64,000 nt of DNA from Candidatus Hydrogenedentota bacterium (lineage in GTDB: Bacteria > Hydrogenedentota > Hydrogenedentia > Hydrogenedentales > JAGMZX01), in NCBI GenBank assembly GCA_029556545.1, contig JAKQEQ010000017.1:202699-266698 (forward strand). Reading direction: 5' to 3'. The first letter of the stretch is position 1, and every line of letters starts with the position of its first letter. Positions 7,275 through 16,110 of the stretch are shown here, piece by piece. The notes beneath the pieces were generated by a model. The model saw only the letters and a list, made by a program, of their open reading frames with translations. It had not been told where the DNA came from and ran no database searches. The position numbers and the translations under genes were made by a program.

Positions 7275-8237
7275 CTACTCTAAGAACATGGGCTGAAGCC
7301 ACGCCATTGCGTCGCCCGCGCCGTAAAACTCGAAGCGGATGTAGGTGTACTTGCCTTCGGGATTGGCGGTGAACTGCGTCGCGGGTCCAGGCACATTCTG
7401 AAGAACGCGGCCCCTGTCGCCAATGACACGGATCTTCTGCGCGTTGTCAGCGCGCACGGATACGGTCAGGCCCTGCACGTCGATGGCGTCCACGGTAACT
7501 CCGGTCGATGAGTAGAATCGGCCGGTCTGCATGGCGGCCACAATTTCGTCAGCGCCGCGTGAATCCGACTGCACCATCACCCAGCCCATGCCCGCGTGAT
7601 CGGGATAGGCATGACTGTCATCCGTGGCGAACCCGTAGATGCGCCGGCCTTGGGCAAGCAGCCTGTCCCATTTGTCCGTCGCCAGTTCGCTCCCTTCCAA
7701 GACAAGGATGACGCCATTATAAATCTCGATGCCGGTGTAGCCCTGCCATTTCTCCAGCGACTCCAGCGGGCAGTGATTGTAGTTCTGTGTCCAGTTCGGG
7801 TGGTTGAAGATGGCGAACCCGCCTTCTTTCGCGACCTGATCGATCACGGCTTGGCGGTCGGCGCCGGGCGGGACCAGCGTTTTCGCGTCCACGTGGAGCA
7901 GATGCGGCCCGTTGGCGCTAATCTCATTGCCCGCGATCAACGTCATCCCCTTGGAGTCCAGCGAATCGACGGGGGTTACCATATCATGGTCGGTGATCAC
8001 CAGAAAGTCGTATCCGAGCCTCGCGAAGACGTCCACAACTTCCTGCGGCGGTTTCGCCCCGTCGCTCTGGTTGGTGTGCGTGTGAAGATTGCCGCGGAGC
8101 CACGTGGCGACGTTCGGATCATAGGTGGATAGCAGCCTGGCGGGCGTCTTGGCGACTTCCTGCGCGCACGCGGCGCATGCCGCGACTACAACCAACAGGC
8201 AGAAACCGGTACGCATCAAGCTGATTCTCGGAGACAT
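7275..8237 (-). CDS. secreted PHP-domain phosphoesterase (CehA/McbA-like)
   Basis: A 320-residue exported protein. The N-terminus is a signal peptide with a hydrophobic core (CLLVVVAACAACA). The PHP metal-binding motifs are present: HTHTNQSDG, ITDHD and a later DDSHAYPDH. This combination defines the CehA/McbA family of metallohydrolases found in the periplasm of many environmental bacteria, acting on phosphate esters or carbamates. It stands alone, divergent from the next gene. The substrate cannot be inferred. Confidence 0.85.
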   Translation of the reverse strand: MSPRISLMRTGFCLLVVVAACAACAQEVAKTPARLLSTYDPNVATWLRGNLHTHTNQSDGAKPPQEVVDVFARLGYDFLVITDHDMVTPVDSLDSKGMTLIAGNEISANGPHLLHVDAKTLVPPGADRQAVIDQVAKEGGFAIFNHPNWTQNYNHCPLESLEKWQGYTGIEIYNGVILVLEGSELATDKWDRLLAQGRRIYGFATDDSHAYPDHAGMGWVMVQSDSRGADEIVAAMQTGRFYSSTGVTVDAIDVQGLTVSVRADNAQKIRVIGDRGRVLQNVPGPATQFTANPEGKYTYIRFEFYGAGDAMAWLQPMFLE

Positions 8238-8287
8238 GACTGACCCTCCCGATTATCGCAAGAACCATAACACAACCAAGACCCGGT

Positions 8288-8313
8288 GTTCAGGCAGCCT
8301 CAAGAGCCTGAAC
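8288..8313. terminator. hairpin with T-rich 3' flank in a divergent intergenic region
   Basis: A perfect 8-bp inverted repeat GTTCAGGC/GCCTGAAC with a 10-nt loop is followed by TCTTTTG. It lies in the leader between two divergent genes, so it could be an attenuator or a terminator of a small upstream transcript rather than an operon end. Confidence 0.4.
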
Positions 8314-8489
8314 TCTTTTGTCCTCAACTTTGTGCCCCTGCGGTGCATCTTGATCATGGAGGTGTGTGCCTCCGGACAAGATTGCGCCGCCTTCCTTCTT
8401 GCAAGATGTCGGCACGGGCTATAGTGTAGCGCAAACAAGGCCCTGTTTCGGGTTCAGTTCAACGCGGCGGCTTACGCCTTGAGGAGCGT

Positions 8490-10028
8490 GTGAAAGCCAT
8501 GGTCTCCCGACACAATACGCATCGGTGCATTGGCGTGTTCTTATCCTCGCTGCTGGTCCTGGTAACGGACGCGTTTGCGGACGAACCGCCCGTCGACATC
8601 GGCCGGCGCCTCGAACTCTTCGTAGACACGTATTTGATCGACGGCATGCAGGGCGCGGCGGAACTGCGCTTGCACCACCCGGTACGCCGGGAAGTCGCCA
8701 TCGTGCACGACGCGCCGTGGGAAGGCAACGGCGGCGGCTACCACACCGTATTTCAGGACGACGAGGTGTATCGCATGTACTACCATGCCTGGCAGACCCC
8801 GCTGTCCGGCGGGCAAACGCATCCCCTCTACATCGCTTACGCCGAGAGCCCGGACGGCATCCATTGGGTCAAGCCGAACCTTGGCCTCGTGGAGTTCAAT
8901 GGTACACGAGCCAACAACATCGTGCTTGCCGAAATCAACGGAGGCGAATGCCACGATTTTGCGCCGTTCAAGGACACGAACCCAGGGGTGGCGCCGGGCG
9001 AGGAATACAAGGCGATCGGCTTGGGCAGAAACCCGCACGGACTCTACGCGTTCAAGTCGTCCGATGCGATTCATTGGACGCTCTGCAACGGCAGCGCGCC
9101 CGTCATGACGGGGCATCCGTTCGATACGCAGAACATCACGTTCTGGGACCCAACGATTGGCAAGTACCGCGCCTATATCCGCGATTTTGAGAATGGTTGC
9201 CGCGGCATCATGACGGCGACCTCGGATGACTACCTCCATTGGTCGGAACGGGAGTGGCTGGAGTTCCCGGACGCGCCGACGGAACAGCTCTACACCAATC
9301 AGGTCAAGCCGTACTATCGCGCCGCGCATATCCTCATCGGTTTTCCCTCGCGCTACGTCGATCGCGGCTGGACGCCCGCCACGCGCGCGCTGCCCTCGCT
9401 CGACCTGCGCGAGGAACGCGCAAGGACAAGCGAGCGGTACGGCACGGCCGTCACGGACGCCCTCTTCATGACCAGCCGCGACGGACGAACATTCCACCGC
9501 TGGGACGAGGCGTTCATCCGCCCGGGTTTGCGTACGCGGCATAATTGGGCTTACGGCGACAATTACATCGCGTGGCACGTGGTCGAGACGGCATCGGCCG
9601 ACGACGATTCGCCGCGGGAATTGTCCCTTTACGCCACGGAGAGCTACTTCACCGGCGACAGTTCGCGACTGCGACGTTACACCATGCGGATAGACGGGTT
9701 CGCATCCGTCTTCGCGCCGCTGGGCGGCGGCGAGATGACGACCAAGCCGCTGATCTTCTCCGGCGACCGCCTGACCCTCAATTTCTCGACATCCGCGGGC
9801 GGCGGTATCCGCGTCGAGATACAGGATGCGGCGGGCAATCCGGTTCCCGGCTATGCGTTGGACGCCTGCGACGAAATCTTCGGTGATGCGCTCGAATGCG
9901 CCGTGCAATGGCGCGGCAATGCGGACATCGCCCCGCTCGCCGGACAGCCCGTTCGTCTCCGGTTTGCCCTTAAGGACGCCGACGTGTTCGCCCTGCGCTT
10001 TGCCGGGTCCATTACCTCAGAGAAGTAG
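8490..10028 (+). CDS. secreted five-bladed-propeller glycosidase-like protein
   Basis: A 512-residue exported protein with a signal peptide (VFLSSLLVLVTDAFA). After it come ELFVDTYLIDG and repeats of the GH32/GH43-like beta-propeller type: PWEGNGGGYHTVFQD, YRMYYHAW, ESPDGIHWVKPNLGL and ITFWDPTIGKYRAYIRD. Planctomycete genomes hold many such proteins, thought to act on plant or algal polysaccharides, but the substrate is unknown. The C-terminal ~100 residues look like a beta-sandwich. GAGGAG lies directly before GTG 8490; an ATG at 8499 is also possible. Confidence 0.75.
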   Translation: MKAMVSRHNTHRCIGVFLSSLLVLVTDAFADEPPVDIGRRLELFVDTYLIDGMQGAAELRLHHPVRREVAIVHDAPWEGNGGGYHTVFQDDEVYRMYYHAWQTPLSGGQTHPLYIAYAESPDGIHWVKPNLGLVEFNGTRANNIVLAEINGGECHDFAPFKDTNPGVAPGEEYKAIGLGRNPHGLYAFKSSDAIHWTLCNGSAPVMTGHPFDTQNITFWDPTIGKYRAYIRDFENGCRGIMTATSDDYLHWSEREWLEFPDAPTEQLYTNQVKPYYRAAHILIGFPSRYVDRGWTPATRALPSLDLREERARTSERYGTAVTDALFMTSRDGRTFHRWDEAFIRPGLRTRHNWAYGDNYIAWHVVETASADDDSPRELSLYATESYFTGDSSRLRRYTMRIDGFASVFAPLGGGEMTTKPLIFSGDRLTLNFSTSAGGGIRVEIQDAAGNPVPGYALDACDEIFGDALECAVQWRGNADIAPLAGQPVRLRFALKDADVFALRFAGSITSEK

Positions 10029-10232
10029 GCGGCGGGGCTGACACAGGGCATGGCAGCAAGCCCGGCTCAGGCTGTAAGGCCTTGCGGAATCCGGCCAATG
10101 GGCATAGAATGGAGACGTCCTTCAATATGCGGGGCCGCCGTCGCGGAGGGAAATGATGTGGTGACGGCGAGACGCGCTCGAATACCAGGGTTCGAACTTG
10201 CGGCGATTGCGGTCGTCAGAGGAGGTCGGTGT

Positions 10233-10868
10233 ATGTGCGTTACTTCCAGAAGACTGCTCCAAGGGGCATTGTGCGTGGCGCTGCTGGCGCTTGCGCCGGG
10301 ATGCATCATCAAGGTGCCGATACAGGATTCCCAGTCGATCGCGTTCCCGCAAGGCGTCTACGACGTATCCATTGGCGGTCCGGGTGAGCAGGTGTTCAAC
10401 CTGACGATTCCCATCTCCTCCTTGTGCAGTCTCCCGACGGCGGGCGACGTCATCACGGAGTTTCTCGCAAGCGGTCAGGGACTGCCGATTGGACGGTTCC
10501 TGCTTGAAGCCGACCACGCATGGGTGGAAGCATTCACGTTCGGATTTGACGGTGCGAATTTCCCTATAAGTACACAAGTAGGTGAACCTTTTGAGTTAAG
10601 GGCCCGCATAGTGGGTCCGGACGGCGAACTGGCGCGTTGCAGCGCAACGCAGATTCCCCCGCTCGCGGCGTTAACGATGATTGCCAAGCCCACCTCGCCC
10701 ATCGACATCCTGCAGTTTCATTTGCCGCCCGGCGAATGCCTGCGTGCCGAATTCATACTCACGGGGAAGAACCCGCGCGTGAATTTTCCTGTCGCGGTCG
10801 GGATAACGATGAAGGTGGAACTCCACACCCGTGGTTTTATCGACGTGAGTGCTTTCGGCCTGCCCTGA
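10233..10868 (+). CDS. lipoprotein, unknown function
   Basis: A 211-residue lipoprotein. AGGAGG lies about 9 nt before the ATG at 10233, and the lipobox LAPGC follows a hydrophobic run, so it should be lipid-anchored. The mature part is rich in beta-prone stretches (FNLTIPISSLC, PFELRARIVG) without a motif I recognise. It may be a beta-sandwich surface protein. No operon partner is evident. Confidence 0.6.
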   Translation: MCVTSRRLLQGALCVALLALAPGCIIKVPIQDSQSIAFPQGVYDVSIGGPGEQVFNLTIPISSLCSLPTAGDVITEFLASGQGLPIGRFLLEADHAWVEAFTFGFDGANFPISTQVGEPFELRARIVGPDGELARCSATQIPPLAALTMIAKPTSPIDILQFHLPPGECLRAEFILTGKNPRVNFPVAVGITMKVELHTRGFIDVSAFGLP

Positions 10869-11177
10869 GAACACGGCATTTGTGCTGGGTTTGGTTACAT
10901 TGAATGCCCGCCGCGAACTCGCGCCGCGTATGGAATCATGCGTGTGTGAATTGTGATGGTTGTCCCTTGCGGGGCTGTCGATCGAATCATGTCTGTGCCA
11001 CTAGTCTGGCGTTGAGCCGGATGATATGCCATGCTTCCGTCAGGTGGGAGGGCTGACAGGAAGGAAGGTCCCGCTTGCTGGACGGATGACAGGCACAGTT
11101 GGTCTAGGTTCACCGGACAATGAACGAACTGGTCTCGCGGGACCGCCCCATCCAAGCGCCGGAGCGACAGCCAGAGG
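10869..11177. other. 309-bp intergenic region, nothing recognisable
   Basis: Between the lipoprotein gene and the convergent end of the ABC operon I see no gene, strong hairpin or repeat. Confidence 0.5.
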
Positions 11178-12206
11178 TCATTTCAGCGCGCCGGTCTCCG
11201 GGGCATAACGCCAGTCCCGGCCGGGATAGGGGTGCTCGGGCAAGACCGCCAGGTAGCCGGGCCGGACCAGTTCTTCGAGGGAAGCGGGCCAACGGCCCTG
11301 ATCGCGGTGGAACTTCTCAAGGACGTTTCGGATAGCGGTCTCACGGCGGCGCAGGTCCTCGTCGAGCAACGACGTATTGCGCACGACGCCGTCCGCGTCG
11401 ATGAAGAAGCTTCCGCCGAAGGGGTCTTGCGGCAGCGCCGTGATAACGCCGGCGCGGAGAAGTTCATCGAGGTCTTTCACGGGCGTGCGGGTCCGGCGCG
11501 CGTGGCGAGCGGCCTGTTCCGTGAGTGCGCGACAGTACTCGCGGATGGCCAGTTCCTCCAGCTTGCGCACCGCCATGTCGCGCAGCAGGCGGTCGTCGCT
11601 TTCCGCCAGCTTCTCCCACATCTCCCGCTCGATGGCCGTGTCCGTAATAGCGCCCGCCTCGCGCAACTTGTCCACAAGATCCGCGACAAAGGCGGGCGCG
11701 CGACCCGTGTCGGCGCTCATGGCAAGATACAACCGCGCCCGCTCGCGGGCACCCGGCTCGCCTTTCCGATTCAGGAGATGGATCATCGCCATCTCATATG
11801 GCAGTTCCCACGCGGTCGGCACTTGGGCCACGCCCTTTTCGAGGAGTCGTAGGCCCGCGTCGTCGTCGGCGCGCAGCGACGCGAGGAAGATACCGCCGTA
11901 GCGGTACACGTCCTTGAAATACGGATCAAGGCGCACGCACGTGTGCAGCATGTGGTTGAGCCACGTGAACGCGCGGTCGCCCTTCAGTTCCGACGCCGTG
12001 TATTGAACGCAGCGGAGCCACAAGAAGTCGGCGATGATACTGTCCATGCCGCAGGTGAAGTAATTCAGCAGCTTCTCGTTGGGCAGGTAGAGCAGTTCGT
12101 CCTTCACTGGGGCGCGGGCGGCGTCCACCCGCAATTGCGCGGTAATGACGAGCGTGACCAGCAGCGCGACGCCGCAAAGCGCCAACATTCGGACGGCGCT
12201 GCTCAT
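11178..12206 (-). CDS. membrane-anchored protein with GspG-like C-terminal motifs, third gene of the ABC operon
   Basis: A 342-residue protein with one N-terminal transmembrane segment (LALCGVALLVTLVITA). Its middle is helical and resembles a repeat solenoid (LYLAMSADTGRAPAF, WEKLAESDDRLLRDMA). Two C-terminal stretches, LPQDPFGGSFFID and LPEHPYPGRDWRY, look like the DPWGxPY loop of type II secretion GspG pseudopilins. It starts at ATG 12206, overlapping the permease stop by ATGA, so it is translationally coupled to the exporter. Its job is unknown; a periplasmic partner of the exporter is plausible. Confidence 0.7.
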   Translation of the reverse strand: MSSAVRMLALCGVALLVTLVITAQLRVDAARAPVKDELLYLPNEKLLNYFTCGMDSIIADFLWLRCVQYTASELKGDRAFTWLNHMLHTCVRLDPYFKDVYRYGGIFLASLRADDDAGLRLLEKGVAQVPTAWELPYEMAMIHLLNRKGEPGARERARLYLAMSADTGRAPAFVADLVDKLREAGAITDTAIEREMWEKLAESDDRLLRDMAVRKLEELAIREYCRALTEQAARHARRTRTPVKDLDELLRAGVITALPQDPFGGSFFIDADGVVRNTSLLDEDLRRRETAIRNVLEKFHRDQGRWPASLEELVRPGYLAVLPEHPYPGRDWRYAPETGALK

Positions 12207-12967
12207 ACGTCCTTGTCCTCGAAAGCGAGGGCCGCGAGAATGAGCAACGCCGCCGTATAGGCCAGCCCGTAAACCAAGACCCACGCGACATACGCCGGAG
12301 CGACAGGCACACCGTTGGCCGCTTCCGCGCGGATGTCGAAGTTGCTCAGGTTCGGGATGAGGTAATAGGCGATTTCGAGCACTTGTTTCGCGACGGTGCC
12401 GTCGAACTGCGGCGGCAAGTCGCGAAACACGCCGGTGGCATGGCCGAATGCGTACACGGAAAAGACAATAATTGCACCCAGAATGGGCGAGGTCAGCGCG
12501 GAAAGGAGCACAGCGAAGGCTGTTACCAGCAGCAGTTTCCAGTAAATGAGCAGGATCGCGAGGAAGAACATGGCGTCGAGGCCGCCGCCGAGCAGCAGCA
12601 CGTACACCGCCGAGACGCCCGTCATGATCGCCGTAACAGCCAGGAGCAGTCCCATAAGGCCGAGATACTTACCCAGAATGAATTCGTAGCGGTGCATCGG
12701 CTGCGTGATGATCGTGTACAGCGTGCGCTTGTCGATCTCCTTGTACACGAGGCTCGTGCCGACGAAGATGGCGATCAACACGCCAAACAGCGAAATCGCC
12801 GCCAGCGCGATATCCTTGACGATTTTGATGTCCTGCCCGATGCTGATCCAGCCGAGCGCCTTTGACCCGAAGATGGTCACGCCTGCGAAGAAGAGCAGCA
12901 CGTACAGCACCTTGTCGCGCACGGACTCGCGAAAGGTGTTCCGAGCAACGGCGAGCATGCGGTTCAT
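12203..12967 (-). CDS. ABC-2-type transporter permease
   Basis: A 254-residue integral membrane protein with about six hydrophobic segments. It begins with MLAVARNTFRESVRDK, the typical ABC-2 permease N-terminus, and ends in ILAALAFEDKDV. It overlaps the ATPase gene before it and the third gene after it by 4 nt each. With the ATPase it should form a homodimeric exporter. The substrate is unknown. Confidence 0.88.
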   Translation of the reverse strand: MNRMLAVARNTFRESVRDKVLYVLLFFAGVTIFGSKALGWISIGQDIKIVKDIALAAISLFGVLIAIFVGTSLVYKEIDKRTLYTIITQPMHRYEFILGKYLGLMGLLLAVTAIMTGVSAVYVLLLGGGLDAMFFLAILLIYWKLLLVTAFAVLLSALTSPILGAIIVFSVYAFGHATGVFRDLPPQFDGTVAKQVLEIAYYLIPNLSNFDIRAEAANGVPVAPAYVAWVLVYGLAYTAALLILAALAFEDKDV

Positions 12968-13905
12968 GAAGCCTTATCCTTCTCCTGTGCTTCGATGAAG
13001 TAGTCTTCGAGCGACTTGCGAACCGGGCTGAATTCGACGAGCCGCCCGCCCGCGCCGTGCACGGCCCGCACCAGGTCATTGGCGGCGTCCTGGCCGTCCA
13101 CGAGGAAAGCGTCCAATTCATCGAGGGTCCGATGCGATACGGCGCGCGCCGCCAGTGGTCGCGCCGCTTCCGGCGAGAGCCCGGCCACGATGATTTCGAC
13201 CTGCTTCACCTGTTCGCCAAGCAATTCATCGAGCCGGCCTTCGTGAGTAAGGCGACCGCGAACGAGGATTCCGACCCGGTCACAAATCTGCTCGACGTCG
13301 CCCAGCACGTGGGAACTGAAGAACAGGGTCTTCTTCGCATCGCGCATCCACAGAATCAACTCGCGAATCGACCGCCGACCCAACGGATCGAGCCCACTCA
13401 TCGGTTCATCGAGGATAAGAATCGGCGGGTCTCCCACCAACGCCACCGCGAATCCGAGCCGCTGGCGCATCCCCTTTGAGAACCCTTTGACGCGCTGGTC
13501 CGCGATACCGCGCAAATCGAGCATGCCGGCGAGTTTCTCCCACTCGCGCGCCCGCGCCGCCGCATCGAGCCCTTGAAGTCTGGCGTAGAAATCAATCGTC
13601 TCCCGCGGCGTCAGGTACTCGTAGAAATAGGGCTGCTCCGGCAGGTAGCCGATGAGCCCCCGGGCCTTGCGCGTCCGCGCGTTCTCGCCAAGCACGAACG
13701 CCTCGCCCGAGGTGGGTCGCAGCAGGCTGCACAGTATCTTGATTGTCGTGGTCTTGCCCGCGCCGTTCCGCCCGAGGAACCCGTAAACCTCGCCCTCGCG
13801 CACGTTCAGGTCCACGGCCTCCAACGCGCGCATCTGTGTCCTGCCCACCGCGCGGTAGACCTTGCCCAATTCACGTGTCACAATCGCCGACATAGCCGCA
13901 TCCAT
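12964..13905 (-). CDS. ABC transporter ATP-binding protein
   Basis: A 313-residue ABC-2-type ATPase. Walker A GRNGAGKTT lies at about 45-53, the signature SKGMRQR at 143-149 (in place of LSGGQ), Walker B LILDEP at about 163-168, and the H-loop SSHVL follows. The first gene of a three-gene minus-strand operon. The start could be ATG 13905 or the in-frame ATG 13893; neither has an ideal ribosome site. The last ~90 residues form the variable C-terminal domain common in this group. Confidence 0.92.
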   Translation of the reverse strand: MDAAMSAIVTRELGKVYRAVGRTQMRALEAVDLNVREGEVYGFLGRNGAGKTTTIKILCSLLRPTSGEAFVLGENARTRKARGLIGYLPEQPYFYEYLTPRETIDFYARLQGLDAAARAREWEKLAGMLDLRGIADQRVKGFSKGMRQRLGFAVALVGDPPILILDEPMSGLDPLGRRSIRELILWMRDAKKTLFFSSHVLGDVEQICDRVGILVRGRLTHEGRLDELLGEQVKQVEIIVAGLSPEAARPLAARAVSHRTLDELDAFLVDGQDAANDLVRAVHGAGGRLVEFSPVRKSLEDYFIEAQEKDKAS

Positions 13906-14020
13906 TCCTTACCGAATTCCCGTGTTCCGCGGAAATTCTATCGCGAGCGGCGTCGCTTGTCCAGACCCTGAGATTCCCGTTGCATGCGCGACGCCCCCAT
14001 GCGTCCCACGCTTCGAGTAA

Positions 14021-14049
14021 TTGACAAAATGGGTATAGCATGAGACAAT
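14021..14049 (+). promoter_or_regulatory. sigma-70-like promoter
   Basis: TTGACA at 14021-14026, a 17-bp spacer and GACAAT at 14044-14049. It points toward the plus-strand gene at 14094 and lies in the divergent region beside the ABC operon. The -10 box is weak. Confidence 0.45.
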
Positions 14050-14093
14050 TAACGATGGCGTCATGTGCGTCGCCAAGGTGGAAGCGCGCGTTT

Positions 14094-14678
14094 ATGGGAG
14101 TGCGTATAGATACTTCCGCTGTGGATGCGCTCGCGTTTCGACGCGTAACGCGAGACGAAGGACCCGGTCTATTTCGCCGCGGCAGGGGGGAACTGGCCCC
14201 GGCGGGACGCACGCCGGAGTCCCAGCAAAGAGAACAGCCGCCAAGGGCCGGTTTCGGGGAGGGCACGGTATCGCTTCCCGGGGCGACCCTCCGCACGGTA
14301 AAGCGAAATCTGTATGAGGCGCGGCGGGTGGTGCCGAGCGTCGAGGAAATGCGCCGTGAGGCGGCGGCCCGCATTCGCCAGGAGCAAGCGCGACTCGAGG
14401 CCGAGTCACGCATCGGCGGGCGCGAGGTTCGCGCGCCGGAACCACACCGCGCCGTCGATCCCGAGGCGGAAGCGGCGGAGCGTCGTGCGGAAGAAGTTGC
14501 CGCGCCCGATCCCCAACGGCTCCGCCCGAAAGCCGCGCCGCAATCGCGTGTGTTCGAGGAGCAACAGGAAGCAATCCCGCGGGTACGTGACCAGCGTGCT
14601 ACTCCCGCGCCAGCGCCGCGCCCCGCTCCGGAACGGCAACCGCCGGGAACGCCGGTCCGTCTCGATATCCTCATCTGA
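14094..14678 (+). CDS. Arg/Glu-rich hypothetical protein
   Basis: A 194-residue polar protein, low in complexity after residue ~90, with a long charged helix (EEMRREAAARIRQEQARLE) that may be a coiled coil, then a proline-rich tail. The start ATG 14094 is supported by the TTGACA promoter just upstream and a distant AAGGTGG. I recognise no family and see no signal peptide. It could be a cell-surface-appendage or scaffold protein, but that is speculation. Confidence 0.5.
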   Translation: MGVRIDTSAVDALAFRRVTRDEGPGLFRRGRGELAPAGRTPESQQREQPPRAGFGEGTVSLPGATLRTVKRNLYEARRVVPSVEEMRREAAARIRQEQARLEAESRIGGREVRAPEPHRAVDPEAEAAERRAEEVAAPDPQRLRPKAAPQSRVFEEQQEAIPRVRDQRATPAPAPRPAPERQPPGTPVRLDILI

Positions 14679-14821
14679 CAAGACCCCCCATACACACGCT
14701 TGGCGCTTGCGGCGCCCCCTTGTAGCGCGTCCGCGGCGTATAGTACCGTAACAGCGTCGGCATGAGCCGTGCCGGGCAAGCGGCAACATAACCCAACAAC
14801 ACCTCTTGAAGGAGTCTGGCC

Positions 14822-15502
14822 ATGATGACGCGCGTCGCGCTGTTCCTGGTTGCCGTACTGATTGTATTGGGCGTATTGGTGACCGTCTATGCGCTTCTGG
14901 AGCGCCAGGGGGTCGAAACTGAGACCGTGAAGGAGCCGACGAAGGAGGAGTTGATGCCTGAACTGCGCGGTCTGGTAATGCCCTTGCGCCAGGTGCTGGA
15001 CACCCCGGTCGGATCGGGCATTGTCATGACGCCGTACGTGCGTGAACAAGTGGTGGGCGCCGTGCGCGAGGCGCAGCTCAAGTACGGGGGCACCGAGGGA
15101 GGGAGGGCAGCCCTGAGAGCCCTCGCGGACGAAGTGGGCGAGATGGCGAAGGAAGCGCGCGACCGGGAGAAGTGGGCGGTGGTGCAGGCTTGCATCGATG
15201 TGTATGAACTTCTCGGAATGACCAGCCTTATGTTGCGCCGCATGGACCAAAAAGCCGAACTCATGCTGGCCATGCCGAAAGTGCGCGTGGTCGGCATCGT
15301 GGATGACCCCGGGAAAGAACAGACTTACATCCTCATGCGCTTGATCGACCGCGAGACCCAGCAGTTCGAGAGCCGGTACGCGCGCGTGGGCGAGGAGGTG
15401 GACAGCCTGAAGATACTTGACATTGTCGGCAGAAACGCGGGCGTGCGGTTTGCCTATACGCGAATTCCCGGCCTCGAATTCGAGGTCGAGGTCTTCAAAT
15501 AG
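14822..15502 (+). CDS. single-pass membrane protein, unknown function
   Basis: A 226-residue protein with an N-terminal transmembrane segment (ALFLVAVLIVLGVLVTVYAL) and a long periplasmic part. GAAGGAG lies ~8 nt before the ATG. The last ~75 residues (RVVGIVDDPGKEQTY to DIVGRNAGVRFAYTR) have the shape of the short beta domain found at the end of PilP/GspC proteins, a conjecture from pattern alone. The first of a plausible run with the following AhpD-like gene. Confidence 0.6.
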   Translation: MMTRVALFLVAVLIVLGVLVTVYALLERQGVETETVKEPTKEELMPELRGLVMPLRQVLDTPVGSGIVMTPYVREQVVGAVREAQLKYGGTEGGRAALRALADEVGEMAKEARDREKWAVVQACIDVYELLGMTSLMLRRMDQKAELMLAMPKVRVVGIVDDPGKEQTYILMRLIDRETQQFESRYARVGEEVDSLKILDIVGRNAGVRFAYTRIPGLEFEVEVFK

Positions 15503-15548
15503 GGGCCGGCGGCTGAATCGGGCAAGGAGGTGAGCGCGCGAAGCGGTC

Positions 15549-16082
15549 ATGAAACCCTTTCACAAGCGGACTTTTAGGGGCCCGGGCCAGTTCCTCGCCG
15601 AGGGGGGTTACCTGCTCCGAAGGGCATGGGCGGTCGCTCGTCTCTTGCGCGGAAACGGCCTCGAATCGGGGCTTCGCGAGCGGTTGTTTCTCGCCGTCAC
15701 GCAGGTGAACCAGTGCCGTACCTGCGCGTGGGCGCACACACGCATCGCGCTCGGGGAGGGCGTCGCGGCGGACGAAGTGCGCGCGCTCCTGCGCCGCGAT
15801 CTGGAGGCGACCCCCGAAGCGGAACGGGAGGCGGTCCTCTACGCGCAGCACTGGGCCGACACGGACGGACGCCCTGACGCTGAGGCCGTGTCGCGTCTCG
15901 CGATCCGCTATGACGCGGACACGCTCGACCGTATTCACTTGGCGCTGCGGTTCATCCGCTTCTCCAACTATCTCGGGAACTTGACGGAGCATCTCGTATT
16001 CCGGATCACCTTCGGACGGCTGGGCGATGCCGGCGGCGGGCCGAAAGCGCCGGGCGGCGCCGCTCCCGATGAACTCCCGTGA
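15549..16082 (+). CDS. AhpD-like carboxymuconolactone-decarboxylase family protein
   Basis: A 177-residue all-helical protein with the CxxC redox pair CRTC followed by AH-x-RIAL, the core of the AhpD/CMD family. Members reduce alkyl hydroperoxides or serve as decarboxylases. An AGGAGGTG stretch lies ~15 nt upstream of the ATG, rather far. It precedes the amidohydrolase gene by 28 nt. The exact role is unclear. Confidence 0.78.
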   Translation: MKPFHKRTFRGPGQFLAEGGYLLRRAWAVARLLRGNGLESGLRERLFLAVTQVNQCRTCAWAHTRIALGEGVAADEVRALLRRDLEATPEAEREAVLYAQHWADTDGRPDAEAVSRLAIRYDADTLDRIHLALRFIRFSNYLGNLTEHLVFRITFGRLGDAGGGPKAPGGAAPDELP

Positions 16083-16110
16083 GACCGGATGAGTAAGAGA
16101 GGACGCTACG

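Noticed and set aside
13871..15550. A 559-codon minus-strand frame spanning several plus-strand genes
   Set aside because: It runs through a promoter region and a Shine-Dalgarno-bearing gene and has no family features.
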